A DNA stretch of 64,000 nt from contig CAWCIW010000002.1 of NCBI GenBank assembly GCA_963795825.1, positions 310,001 to 374,000 on the forward strand. Direction: 5' to 3'. Positions 9,504 to 17,824 of the stretch are shown here, piece by piece; the first letter of the stretch is position 1, and every line of letters starts with the position of its first letter. Made by a program: the position numbers and the translations under genes. Source of the DNA: BOG-908 sp963795825. GTDB lineage: Bacteria; Pseudomonadota; Alphaproteobacteria; Acetobacterales; Acetobacteraceae. A model generated the notes under the pieces. It had not been told where the DNA came from, ran no database searches, and was given only the letters and a program-made list of their open reading frames with translations.

Positions 9504-11138
9504 ATGGCCGAGTCCCCCGCCCGCCACCGCGCCAGATGGGTCTCGCCCCTCATGCGCCGGGTCCTCCTGGTCAATTTCGTCCCGCTCGCCCTGCTGCTGG
9601 GCGCGGTGCTCTACCTGGACCAGTACCAGGATGGCCTGCTCGAAGCCGAAGTGACCGCCTTGCGCGAGCAGGCCCGCATCTATGCCGGCGCGTTGGCCGA
9701 GACCGCGGTGCGGGTGAGCGACCCCAACAACCCGGTTCTGGTGGCCGACATCGCGCGCCCGCTGCTGCGCCGGCTCACCGAGCCCACCCCGAATGCCGGG
9801 GCCAAGATCTACGCGCCGGACGGCACGCTGGTGGCCGACAGCCGCGTGCGGCTTGGCGCGGGCGGGGCGGTGCGGACCGAGCCGCTGCCGAACCCGATGG
9901 GACGCACCGAGGTGGTGGACTGGGTGACGCGCATCTACGACGGCGTGCTGGCGCTGCTGCCGCACAGCCGGGCCAACACCGTGGCGCGCGCGCCGAACGC
10001 GCCGGGGCCGGACTGGCAGCCGGACGTGCGCGAGGAGCTGCGGCTGACCAGCAGCGACGACAGCCACGAGATGCCGCCGCTGATACGTCGGACGCGCGAG
10101 AACCAGTTGCTGATCACGGTGGCCGAGCCGATCGAGCGGGACCGGCATACCGTGGGCATCGTGCTGCTGACGCGCGACGCGATCGAGGTGGACCGCTCGC
10201 TGTTTGCGGTGCGGGTGTCGATTCTCGGGCTGTTTTTCGGCGCGCTGATCCTGACGGTGCTGCTCTCCTGGTACCTGTCGCTGACGCTGGCGCGGCCGAT
10301 CCTGCGGCTGGCCGATGCGGCGCAGGATATGCGGGAGGGCCATGGGCGGACCGGGGCGGTGCCGCAGAGCCTGCTGCGGCGGCGCGACGAGATCGGCGAG
10401 CTGGGCCAGGCACTGTCCACGTCGGCCACCGAATTATGGGGGCGGATGGACGCGATCGAGCGGTTTGCCGCCGACGTGGCGCACGAGATCAAGAACCCGC
10501 TCAGCTCTATACGCAGCGCCATCGACACGCTGAAGCGGGTGCGCGAGCCGCCGAAACAGGCGCGGCTGCTGGCGATCATTCAGGAGGACGTGGTGCGGCT
10601 GGACCGCCTGATCAGCGACATCAGCGACGCCAGCCGGGTGGATGCCGAGCTGTCGCGCACCGCCACCGAGCCGGTGGACGTGCGGCCGATCATGTCGCTG
10701 CTGGGCGAGATCGCCGAGGCCACGCGGGCGGAGGGCGACGCCCAGTTGAGCGTGGACCTGCCGGCGACGGCGCTGGTGGTCAATGCGGTGGAGGGAAGGC
10801 TGGTGCAGGTGCTGCGCAACCTGATCGGCAATGCGCAGAGCTTCTCGCCGGCGGGCGGCACCATCCTGCTGCGAGGGCGCGAGACGGGGGGAATGGTGGA
10901 GCTGTCGGTGGAGGACGAGGGGCCCGGCATACCGGAGGGCAACCTGGAGCATGTGTTCGACCGGTTCTATTCGGAGCGGCCGGCGGGGGAGTCGTTCGGG
11001 CGGCATTCGGGGCTGGGGTTGTCGATCAGCCGGCAGATCGTGGAGGCGCTGCGGGGGCGTATCAGTGCGGAGAACCGGCGCGATCCGGAGGGGCGGGTGT
11101 TGGGGGCGCGGTTTGTGGTGCGGTTGCCGCGGGGGTAG
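9504..11138 (+). CDS. chvG: ChvG/ExoS-type sensor histidine kinase
   Basis: Membrane sensor kinase of 544 residues; in alphaproteobacteria ChvG with ChvI controls envelope, acid and symbiosis responses. Order: TM1 (VLLVNFVPLALLLGAVLYL, about 20-40), long periplasmic domain, TM2 (ILGLFFGALILTVLLSWYL), HAMP (RPILRLADAAQDM), DHp with H-box VAHEIKNPLSSIRS, and HATPase with NLIGNAQSFSP, DEGPGIPEG and HSGLGLSISRQI. Start is the ATG at 9504; the 32-residue upstream extension is read from the repeat and rejected. No chvI is next to it in this window. The downstream hprK-PTS genes are its usual neighbours, here separated by an opposing cassette. Confidence 0.9.
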   Translation: MAESPARHRARWVSPLMRRVLLVNFVPLALLLGAVLYLDQYQDGLLEAEVTALREQARIYAGALAETAVRVSDPNNPVLVADIARPLLRRLTEPTPNAGAKIYAPDGTLVADSRVRLGAGGAVRTEPLPNPMGRTEVVDWVTRIYDGVLALLPHSRANTVARAPNAPGPDWQPDVREELRLTSSDDSHEMPPLIRRTRENQLLITVAEPIERDRHTVGIVLLTRDAIEVDRSLFAVRVSILGLFFGALILTVLLSWYLSLTLARPILRLADAAQDMREGHGRTGAVPQSLLRRRDEIGELGQALSTSATELWGRMDAIERFAADVAHEIKNPLSSIRSAIDTLKRVREPPKQARLLAIIQEDVVRLDRLISDISDASRVDAELSRTATEPVDVRPIMSLLGEIAEATRAEGDAQLSVDLPATALVVNAVEGRLVQVLRNLIGNAQSFSPAGGTILLRGRETGGMVELSVEDEGPGIPEGNLEHVFDRFYSERPAGESFGRHSGLGLSISRQIVEALRGRISAENRRDPEGRVLGARFVVRLPRG

Positions 11139-11143
11139 GTGGC

Positions 11144-11180
11144 GAGGCCTTCTTTTCGAGAAACGGCCGCTGGCTTTCTG
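11144..11180. repeat. Degenerate remnant of the palindromic element (copy 5)
   Basis: GGCCTTCTTTTCGAGAAACGG matches one half of a B arm with CGAG loop, after which similarity stops. It lies just after the chvG stop. Confidence 0.5.
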
Positions 11181-11193
11181 CCGGGCGTCGCCG

Positions 11194-11703
11194 TCAGGGC
11201 CGATCAACGACGCCTTGCAAGGATTTGTGGTGTATGAGGCGCGCCGTCAGTTCAGCGCGCGAGACTTTGAAGATGTCGGGTATCGCGCGCCTGCCGCCTT
11301 GGCGCAGGCAGAGGAGAGCGGCGGGGGCGATGCCGCCGCGGTTCGTCGGGACGAGCGGTCCAGCCTCCCGGATGTCCGAGATCTCCGGCCAGGAGACCGT
11401 CCAGCTCAGGACAGGCTGGCGCAGGCTGATGCCGCTGTCGTCGATGGCGAGCCTGGTTCGAGCTACATATACGAAGCGAATATAGGCGTAAGCGAGTGCG
11501 CAGAGCGGCGCAATTCGCGCGCCCGCCTGGGCTGCCGGCGAGAGTTCCCGTCCTGCGCCGGCGAAGACCCTGGCCAAGATCACCAGGAGGGAGGCGGCGA
11601 CGGCGCAACCCAGAATGGTCAGCGGCAACCGGAACACCCAGCGTCCCGGGTCGGCCTGCAGGATGGTCGGCGCAGTGCCGGCGGCCGGGGCAGTTGTAAT
11701 CAC
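11194..11703 (-). CDS. Two-TM membrane protein with PH-like domain, unknown function
   Basis: 169 residues from a GTG at 11703 whose TGA overlap (GTGA) with the preceding gene supports translational coupling. Two hydrophobic helices (LPLTILGCAVAASLLVILA and IAPLCALAYAYIRFVYVA) precede a beta-rich segment LAIDDSGISLRQPVLSWTV / WPEISDIREAG, which resembles bacterial PH-like domains of small membrane proteins. Last of three overlapping minus-strand genes lying between chvG and hprK. I do not recognise a specific family. Confidence 0.6.
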   Translation of the reverse strand: MITTAPAAGTAPTILQADPGRWVFRLPLTILGCAVAASLLVILARVFAGAGRELSPAAQAGARIAPLCALAYAYIRFVYVARTRLAIDDSGISLRQPVLSWTVSWPEISDIREAGPLVPTNRGGIAPAALLCLRQGGRRAIPDIFKVSRAELTARLIHHKSLQGVVDRP

Positions 11704-12290
11704 CTGCAGGCCGCTGGCAGGGCGCGGAGGAAATCTTGCGTCACTTGCGCAGCCAGCGTGCCCGCGGGAAATGTTGCCGCGTGGCCAGTCTGAAGCAGCG
11801 CCACCGACATGGTCTCCGGATCGCCAGCCTGTGTGCCGGCGGTGACAACCCTGCCGGATAACTTCCATGCCAGAAGGTGACGTACGGGTGCGTGCCGTCG
11901 AGGGTCGGAGGGCAGGTCGCCGGAAAAGCACGACGCAGGCAGCAGAGCGTGCAGCGAGGCGGTAAACCGGGCCAGCGCATCAGGCCGGGCAGCAAGTGAG
12001 AACTCCAGCAGCACCAATCGTGTGGGCCGGTTGCAGGCCTGATCGTCCTCATAGGCGATGACGGATGTCGAGACGGGGGCGTTGGAGGCTGCGCCAGGCA
12101 GGCGCGCAGTTTGACAGCTGGCCTTATCCATCTGGATGGCGGGCGCAATGGCGCTGGCCAGGGTCGTGCTGACAAGCACGTCCGGCGCTGACAGGAAATG
12201 CGCCAGGCTGGCCGGCCATTCGACCGGCTGCGCAGCGAACAGCGCGTGCGGGAGGAGCAAGACGGCCGCCACCACTCCGAAGCGGCGCAT
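11700..12290 (-). CDS. Secreted/periplasmic hypothetical protein
   Basis: 196 residues with a clear Sec signal peptide (MRRFGVVAAVLLLPHALFA, cleavage before AQPVEW). The mature protein contains four cysteines (SCQTARL, ACNRPTR, SCFSGDL and AACR at the very end) that could form two disulfides in the periplasm. The start at 12290 overlaps the upstream stop as ATGA, and its own stop overlaps the next start as GTGA, so the three genes form one translationally coupled unit. No family recognised. Confidence 0.65.
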   Translation of the reverse strand: MRRFGVVAAVLLLPHALFAAQPVEWPASLAHFLSAPDVLVSTTLASAIAPAIQMDKASCQTARLPGAASNAPVSTSVIAYEDDQACNRPTRLVLLEFSLAARPDALARFTASLHALLPASCFSGDLPSDPRRHAPVRHLLAWKLSGRVVTAGTQAGDPETMSVALLQTGHAATFPAGTLAAQVTQDFLRALPAACR

Positions 12291-12856
12291 CACCCGAGCC
12301 TGAGCGTATAGACGACGGCATCTCCGCCGACATTGACCAGTGCAGACGCCATGCCCAGGCCGGCGCAGAAAGCCGAGGCGTTCAGCGATGTCGGCAGCAC
12401 GGAATACGGTGATATCTCTCCTGCGAAAACAATGAAGGCACCTGACGCCTGCACCCCGACATCGGTGTGGCTGACCGACAACACCCAGCACACCCCTTTG
12501 AAATCGCGCGGCTCCATCGGATCGGGAGAGAACATCGAGTATTTGACACGGGAACCAACGCCTGGCGTGCTTTCCTTAGATCCAAGAAGGTTTTTCGGCG
12601 AGTCCGTCACGTTGACGAACGGCACCTGCAGACCGACGCTCGCTCCCACGCCGATGCCATCGCCCTTTAGCACGATCGAACGCGTGACCTTTCCGTCCTT
12701 GATTTCGGTCAGCGGGATCCGAATGCTGTTACTGTCGACGGCAATCTTGACCTCGGGCGTGCCAAAACTGATCCCGCTTCCGCTCGGTGAGCCCAGGTAC
12801 CAGTCCGACCACTTGGATTGATGAAAGTTGAACCGGGGAAGCCGAAAAAATGCCAT
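12290..12856 (-). CDS. Hypothetical beta-rich protein, first gene of the cassette
   Basis: 188 residues without signal peptide or membrane helix. It is rich in Gly, Ser and Val with alternating hydrophobic strands (TPEVKIAVDSNSIRIPLTEI, GVGASVGLQVPFVNV), suggesting a beta-sandwich. The C-terminal third (SAFCAGLGMASALVNVGGDAV cut short) is more hydrophobic. Codon use looks slightly less GC-biased than in neighbours. It heads three overlapping minus-strand genes and faces hprK across a 389-bp gap. Function unknown. Confidence 0.6.
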   Translation of the reverse strand: MAFFRLPRFNFHQSKWSDWYLGSPSGSGISFGTPEVKIAVDSNSIRIPLTEIKDGKVTRSIVLKGDGIGVGASVGLQVPFVNVTDSPKNLLGSKESTPGVGSRVKYSMFSPDPMEPRDFKGVCWVLSVSHTDVGVQASGAFIVFAGEISPYSVLPTSLNASAFCAGLGMASALVNVGGDAVVYTLRLG

Positions 12857-13245
12857 GTTGGACCGTATCGTTCTACTTTCGCTTCAAAGCGGAATAGCGA
12901 TGTGGGTTGCTCCCTGCATCGCGATGGGCAGCGCGGGGCGCCTGCAAAGGCCGGCCGGCGTTCCCTAGAACAGCGAGCTTCGCGGGCGTAGAAAGCGTCA
13001 GAACTGGATAACTGATCAAGTATTAAGACTTCGTCCAGCTAAACCGAACAGGCGCCGGCAGGGATGTGCAGCAAACGCGCGATACCGAGCTTGGCATCCT
13101 GACCATCCCGGCTTTGCTCTACATACCCCGGCTGGTGTGATGGCGCTGGGCCTGCCTGCCGGCAACCGCAGGTTCTTGGCCAGGCACTTACAAAGAGCTG
13201 CTCTCTTGCTTGAAGCCGGAGCCCGGTTCAGGCTTTCAGCCTGAC
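12857..13245. other. Divergent intergenic region upstream of hprK
   Basis: 389 bp between the outward-reading hypothetical cassette and hprK. It presumably holds promoters for both. The stretch 13000-13045 is AT-richer (GATAACTGATCAAGTATTAAG), but no unambiguous promoter or operator is seen. Confidence 0.5.
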
Positions 13246-13662
13246 ATGCGCATACACGCCAGCTGCGCCGCCCGCGCCGACCAGGGCGTCCTCCTCCTCG
13301 GCCCGCCAGGCGCCGGCAAGTCCGACCTGCTGCTGCGCCTGCTCGACCGCGGCTACGCGCTGGTGGCCGACGACCAGGTCGAGATCACCGGCACGCGCGC
13401 CACGGCGCCGGCCGCGCTCGCCGGACTGCTGGAAATACGCGGCCTCGGGATTGTCAGGCGGCCCTTCCGCGCGAATGTGGACCTGGTGCTCGCGGTGACG
13501 CTGGGCCGCGCGGAACGCTTACCGATGCCATGCCGTTATGAAAATATTGATCTGCCCATGATTTTAGTGGACCCGTTCGCTGCCTCCGCGCCAATTGTGA
13601 TCGGCGTGGCGCTGGATGGACTGGCGGGGGATGCAGAGTTCGTGGCGGGAGTTTTCGGCTGA
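13246..13662 (+). CDS. hprK: HPr kinase/phosphorylase, short alphaproteobacterial form
   Basis: 138 residues from ATG 13246 (a TTG at 13210 would add 12). Only the catalytic half of HprK is present, as is usual in alphaproteobacteria. It has the P-loop GPPGAGKSD (about 19-27), ALVADDQVEI, and the signature LEIRGLGIVRRPF. The enzyme phosphorylates and dephosphorylates the regulatory Ser of HPr. It lies 5 nt before rapZ in the hprK-rapZ-EIIA-ptsH-ptsI run. There is no strong ribosome site for either start, so the N-terminus is uncertain. Confidence 0.88.
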   Translation: MRIHASCAARADQGVLLLGPPGAGKSDLLLRLLDRGYALVADDQVEITGTRATAPAALAGLLEIRGLGIVRRPFRANVDLVLAVTLGRAERLPMPCRYENIDLPMILVDPFAASAPIVIGVALDGLAGDAEFVAGVFG

Positions 13663-13667
13663 CAACG

Positions 13668-14690
13668 ATGTCCACTCCACCTGAAATTGCGGAAGTTCCG
13701 TTGATACAGCGCAGGATTGTGCTGGTAACGGGGCTTTCCGGTGCCGGCAAGGCATCGACGCTGCGCGTGCTGGAGGATCTCGGCTACGAGGCGGTGGACA
13801 ATCCGCCGTTGCGGCTGATGGAGGAGATGGTGTTGCGCGGCGAACGCCCTGCCGCGATCTGCGTCGATACGCGCAGCAGGGGATTCGATCCGGACGAAGT
13901 TCTCGCCGTGGTCGCACGCTTGCGGCGCAATCCAGCCCTGCGTGTGGAGCTTGTGTTCGTGCAGGCGGACGAGGCGAGTCTGCTGCGCCGCTTCACCGAA
14001 ACGCGGCGCCGCCATCCGCTGGCGCCGACCAGCCGTGTGTCGGACGGCGTATCGGCCGAGATATTCCTGATGGCGGTATTGCGCGACGGTGCCGATCTTG
14101 TGTTGGACACGACGGATCTGGCGTTGCCGATGCTGCGCCGGCTGATCGAACAGCGATTCAGCGGCAATGCGGCCGCGGATGTCGGCATGACGGTGTCGCT
14201 GATGTCGTTTGCCTACCCCGCGGGACTGCCGCGGGAAGCAGAGCTGGTCTTCGATGCGCGCTTCCTGCGCAACCCGCATTACGATCCCATGTTGCGGCCA
14301 CGGACGGGACTCGATCCGGAGGTTGCCGCCTATGTGGAAGCCGATCCGTATTTCGTGCCGTTCGTAAACAAAGTAACCGAATTGTTAGCTTTGCTCTTGC
14401 CGCGTTTCGTCCAGGAGGGCAAGAAATACGCGAGTGTCGCGATAGGCTGCACGGGGGGGCGTCATCGTTCGGTCCACATCGTGCAACTGCTCGCCGAACG
14501 GTTGCGTCAGATGCAGCCGCAGGACGACAGCCAGGGGCTATGGCGCGTGGTTGTGACACACAGGGAACTGATGCGCGGGCAGGTTGAGGGTGCGGCGCGA
14601 GCCGCGAGCACACATGTAGAGGGATCGCGGCCGGAACTCTCCGGGCCGCTCCTTGTTCCGGGCGCAGGAGGCCTGACAGAAACCCCATGA
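13668..14690 (+). CDS. rapZ: RNase adapter protein RapZ (YvcJ/YhbJ family)
   Basis: 340 residues; family length is about 285-310, the extra being an N-terminal 15 and a C-terminal tail. Walker A GLSGAGKAS (residues 22-30) and the C-terminal IGCTGGRHRSVHIVQLLAERL (shown broken: GCTGGRHRSV then LAERL) identify the family. In enterobacteria RapZ controls glucosamine-6-phosphate synthase through small RNAs; in alphaproteobacteria its role with the PTS is less defined. Its TGA overlaps the next ATG (ATGA at 14687), so it is coupled to the EIIA gene. Confidence 0.93.
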   Translation: MSTPPEIAEVPLIQRRIVLVTGLSGAGKASTLRVLEDLGYEAVDNPPLRLMEEMVLRGERPAAICVDTRSRGFDPDEVLAVVARLRRNPALRVELVFVQADEASLLRRFTETRRRHPLAPTSRVSDGVSAEIFLMAVLRDGADLVLDTTDLALPMLRRLIEQRFSGNAAADVGMTVSLMSFAYPAGLPREAELVFDARFLRNPHYDPMLRPRTGLDPEVAAYVEADPYFVPFVNKVTELLALLLPRFVQEGKKYASVAIGCTGGRHRSVHIVQLLAERLRQMQPQDDSQGLWRVVVTHRELMRGQVEGAARAASTHVEGSRPELSGPLLVPGAGGLTETP

Positions 14691-15182
14691 TCGGATTGAT
14701 CCTGGTTACCCACGGCCGCTTAGCCGAGGAGATGCGCTCGGCCATGGAGCATGTGGTGGGCCCGCAAAGGCGCGTGGCCACCGTGTGCATCGGCGTGGAC
14801 GACGACGTGGAGCAGCGCCGGCTCGACATCCAGAACTGCATCGACGACGTGGATGCCGGCGACGGCGTGATCCTGCTCACCGACATGTTCGGCGGCACGC
14901 CCAGCAACCTGGCGATCAGCATGATGGGCCGCGGTGGCGTGGAAGTGATCGCGGGCATGAACCTGCCTATGCTGGTGAAGCTGGCCAAGGTGCGCTCCCA
15001 GCAGAACTCTGTCGGAATGCACGCAGATCGCCGAGACGGCCGGGCGGAAATACATCGCCGCCGCCAGCCATGTGCTGGAGACCTGTAAGTCGCCGAACAT
15101 CTGCAAATCGCTCGATCCGCGCCAGCCGCTGCGCGAGAGCCTGGCGCATCTGTGCGGCTTGCCGGCGAAGGTGCGCTCGTGA
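14687..15182 (+). pseudogene. PTS mannose-type EIIA component, frameshifted
   Basis: The reading frame starts MIGLILVTHGRLAEE, with the phosphoryl-accepting His at residue 9, and continues through LLTDMFGGTPSNLA. Near 15005 it shifts. One surplus A (CAGCAGAAC where CAGCAGAC is expected) moves the rest, SECTQIAETAGRKYIAAASH (in the third frame), out of phase. That frame closes at TGA 15180-15182. The total of 496 nt equals 165 codons plus one, consistent with one insertion. The domain would accept phosphate from HPr as part of a regulatory, not transport, PTS. A sequence error is more likely than real loss, because all flanking genes are intact. Confidence 0.85.
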
Positions 15183-15213
15183 CGCGGCCTCCGGCCGGCG
15201 ATCCGATGATTCT

Positions 15214-15240
15214 GCGCGAAAAAGGACTGCTTCCTTCCTG
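15214..15240. repeat. Remnant of the palindromic element (copy 6)
   Basis: GCGAAAAAGGACTGCTTCCTTCC equals the outer half of an A arm; the rest of the unit is absent. It sits immediately before ptsH. Confidence 0.55.
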
Positions 15241-15525
15241 ATGGGTGCCGAGGCCGTCGTCTCCCGCGTGGTGGCCATCGTGAACACGCGCGGCCTGCAT
15301 GCCCGCGCCGCCGCCAAGCTGGTCAATACGGCCGAACTGTTTTCCGCCAACGTTGATGTGCTGCGGGACGGCCAGGTGGTATCCGCCCGCTCGATCATGG
15401 GGCTGATGATGCTGGGCGCCGGCATGGGCAGCACGATCGAGCTGCGCGCCGAGGGGTTCGACGCCCATGAGGCGCTGGACGCGATAGCCGGGCTGGTCGA
15501 AGCCGGCTTCCATGAGCAGGACTGA
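15241..15525 (+). CDS. ptsH: Phosphocarrier protein HPr
   Basis: 94-residue cytoplasmic phosphocarrier. The active-site motif NTRGLHARAAAKL places the PEP-dependent phospho-His at residue 20, and VSARSIMGLMML places the HprK-dependent Ser at residue 51. Both are spaced as in the family. The ATG directly follows a repeat remnant, and its end overlaps ptsI by 14 nt. It receives phosphate from EI and passes it to the EIIA encoded upstream; hprK in the same cluster would regulate it on Ser51. Confidence 0.93.
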   Translation: MGAEAVVSRVVAIVNTRGLHARAAAKLVNTAELFSANVDVLRDGQVVSARSIMGLMMLGAGMGSTIELRAEGFDAHEALDAIAGLVEAGFHEQD

Positions 15526-17350
15526 GGGCGGCAAGCCAGCCCCGAAATCCGTGCGCGCCCAGAGCGCGCCGCCGCAAGGCGAGCACGCGCTGCAGGGCAT
15601 CCCGGTCAGCGCCGGGATCGCGATCGGCAGCGTGTATGCCGCCGTCGAATTAAAGCTGGACGCCAAGCGCGGCAAGATAAAAGCCGGCGGCGAGGCGGCC
15701 GAGCTGGGCCGGCTCGAAGTGGCCGTGCAGAAATCGCGCAAGCAGCTGGCCAAGTTGCGGGCCCGGCTCGGCGTTTTGCCGGAGGACAGCCAGCACGAGA
15801 TCGCTCCGCTGATCGACGCCTATTTGCAGATGCTCGGGCCGTCGCGGCTGTTGCGGCAGGCGCGGCGCCGTATCGCCGACGGGCTGGTAACGGCGGAGAC
15901 CGCGGTGCTCGACGAGGTGGACGCGCTGGCCGCGGCGATGCTGGCGGTGCCCGGCGTGCGCGGGCGCGACGATGCCGACGCGCAGCACCGGCGGGCTGAG
16001 GAGATACGCGAGACAGGGCGGCGGCTGCTGCGCAACCTGGCAGAGGCGGCGTTCCGCAGCTTCGCCAACGTGCCGCAGGGGGCCATCCTGGTTGCGGAGA
16101 ACCTGCGGCCGGCGGATGCGGCGCTGATCGATCCCGCGCGCATCGCCGGGCTGGCGACAGAGGAGGGCGGCACGGACGGCCACACGGCGATCATGCTGCG
16201 CGCACTCGGGGTGCCGGCCGTGCTCGGCGCGCACGGCCTGCTGGCGGCGGCACGCAGCGGCCGGCTGGCGGTGCTGGACGGGGCGGCGGGGCGAATCGTG
16301 CTGTCGCCGGAGCCGGCCACGCTGGAGGCGGCACGGCGCGGCGTGGCGCAATACGCGCGCGAGCGGCAGCGGCTGGCGCGGTTCCGCCGGCTGGCCTCCG
16401 AGACCACGGACGGCCAGCCGGTGCAGTTGCAGGCCAATCTGGAGCTGCTGGCGGAGTTGCCGCTGGTGGCGGGTGCCGGGGCCAGCGGGATCGGGCTGTT
16501 CCGCACCGAGTTCCTGTTCATGAACCGCGAGAGCCTGCCGGACGAGTCCGCGCAGGCCGAGACCTATCGCACGGTGATCGAGGCGATGGACGGCGACAGC
16601 GTGACGATACGGGTGCTGGACTGGGGCGGCGAGAAGGACATCGACGCGCTGGTGGCGCGCGGGCTGGTGCCGGACACGCTGGACCACAACCCGGCGCTCG
16701 GCGTGCGCGGGCTGCGGCTGCTGCTGCGCCAGCCCGATCTGTTCGAGACGCAGCTGGCGGCGATACTGCGGGCGGCGAAGTTCGGGCCGGTGCGGGTGCT
16801 GCTGCCGATGGTGACCAATACCGGCGAGGTGCGCGCGGCGCGCGAGATCTACGAGCGCGTGGGGCGCCGCCTGCGCCGGCGCGGCGAGAGGCTGGCCGAG
16901 AAGCTGCCGCCGCTGGGGATCATGATCGAGACGCCGGGTGCGGCTCTGGCGGCCGACGCGCTGGCGCTGGAGGCGGATTTCTTCGCCATCGGCACCAATG
17001 ACCTGGCGATGTACACGCTCGCGGTGGATCGCGCGGCGGCGGACGTGGCGGATCTGTACGACCCGCTGCATCCGGCGGTGTTGCGGCTGATCCAGTTCGC
17101 CACCGAAGCGGCTTTGCGCATGCGCATGCCGGTGAGCGTGTGCGGCGAGATGGCGGCTAATCCGAAGCTCACGCCGCTGTTATTGGGGTTGGGGATACGG
17201 TCTTTCAGCATGAATGCTTCGGCGGTGCCGCGGGTTAAGCAGGCGGTTCGGTCGGTTTCGATGGATGCGTGTGCAAGGTTTGCGCGGCGGGTGATGGAGC
17301 AGGCTGATCCGGTGCGGATTTCGGAGTTGGTTGGAGGGTTTTCAGGCTAG
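15512..17350 (+). CDS. ptsI: Phosphoenolpyruvate-protein phosphotransferase (Enzyme I)
   Basis: 612 residues. Enzyme I takes phosphate from PEP to HPr. Order: N-terminal HPr-binding helices, the swivelling domain with phospho-His in GGTDGHTAIM (His224), then the PEP-binding TIM barrel with FRTEFLFMNR, GLRLLLRQPDLF, a GIMIETPGAAL segment and the catalytic Cys in VSVCGEMAANP. It lacks the GAF domain of PtsP, so this is PtsI-type. The start overlaps the ptsH end by 14 nt. A pair-type repeat follows the stop. Confidence 0.95.
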   Translation: MSRTEGGKPAPKSVRAQSAPPQGEHALQGIPVSAGIAIGSVYAAVELKLDAKRGKIKAGGEAAELGRLEVAVQKSRKQLAKLRARLGVLPEDSQHEIAPLIDAYLQMLGPSRLLRQARRRIADGLVTAETAVLDEVDALAAAMLAVPGVRGRDDADAQHRRAEEIRETGRRLLRNLAEAAFRSFANVPQGAILVAENLRPADAALIDPARIAGLATEEGGTDGHTAIMLRALGVPAVLGAHGLLAAARSGRLAVLDGAAGRIVLSPEPATLEAARRGVAQYARERQRLARFRRLASETTDGQPVQLQANLELLAELPLVAGAGASGIGLFRTEFLFMNRESLPDESAQAETYRTVIEAMDGDSVTIRVLDWGGEKDIDALVARGLVPDTLDHNPALGVRGLRLLLRQPDLFETQLAAILRAAKFGPVRVLLPMVTNTGEVRAAREIYERVGRRLRRRGERLAEKLPPLGIMIETPGAALAADALALEADFFAIGTNDLAMYTLAVDRAAADVADLYDPLHPAVLRLIQFATEAALRMRMPVSVCGEMAANPKLTPLLLGLGIRSFSMNASAVPRVKQAVRSVSMDACARFARRVMEQADPVRISELVGGFSG

Positions 17351-17530
17351 GCAAGGCAAGGCCTTCTTTTTTGCAAAAAAGAAGCAAAAAACTCTTGCTA
17401 TGACGCCTGCAAGGAGGCCCGCGCTCACTGTGCAGGCTGCAGTGCCTGCAGACAGAACCGAAATGCGCGTGCAGGCGGGGGAGAAAAAGTTTTTTGGTCC
17501 TTTTTTTTCAGAAAAGGACTGCTTTCTTCC
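17351..17530. repeat. Intergenic palindromic element, B-G-A unit (copy 7)
   Basis: Left B arm with loop TTGC, G centre GACGCCTGCA...GTGCAGGCGG, and right A arm with TTTTTTTTCAGAAAA loop region. It lies between the convergent ptsI and the minus-strand gene ending at 17530. Confidence 0.9.
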
Positions 17531-17802
17531 TACCCCGCCCGCGGCACAAACCCGTACGCCCGGCTTAGCTGCCCCCGATCCTCCTGAAACGACAGCGCCA
17601 GCCCCGCTCCGTCGAAGATTGCGAAAAACTCGTCCCAGGATAGCTCGCGCAGCCCCGGCTCAGCCGTGCCGAAATCGAAGCGTAGGGCAGGGCGGCCGTC
17701 TGCGGTGGCCTGGCCGTCCAGGCAGGCAGGGCGGCCGTCGCGCGCTTCGGACCAGGCGCGGATGAAACCGTGGTCGTAGGTCGTCTCGTCGCTCATCGGC
17801 AT
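17530..17802 (-). CDS. Small acidic hypothetical protein
   Basis: 90 residues from MPMSDETTYDHG (or 88 from the second Met). It has no signal or membrane segment. The sequence is acidic, with a conserved-looking core TYDHGFIRAWSEARDG and ELSWDEFFAIFDGAGLAL. It follows the O-antigen-ligase-like gene by 22 nt on the same strand, so co-transcription is likely. Family not recognised. Codon usage resembles neighbours, which supports a real gene. Confidence 0.6.
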   Translation of the reverse strand: MPMSDETTYDHGFIRAWSEARDGRPACLDGQATADGRPALRFDFGTAEPGLRELSWDEFFAIFDGAGLALSFQEDRGQLSRAYGFVPRAG

Positions 17803-17824
17803 ATCCAGGTCTGTGGCAGGCCGA

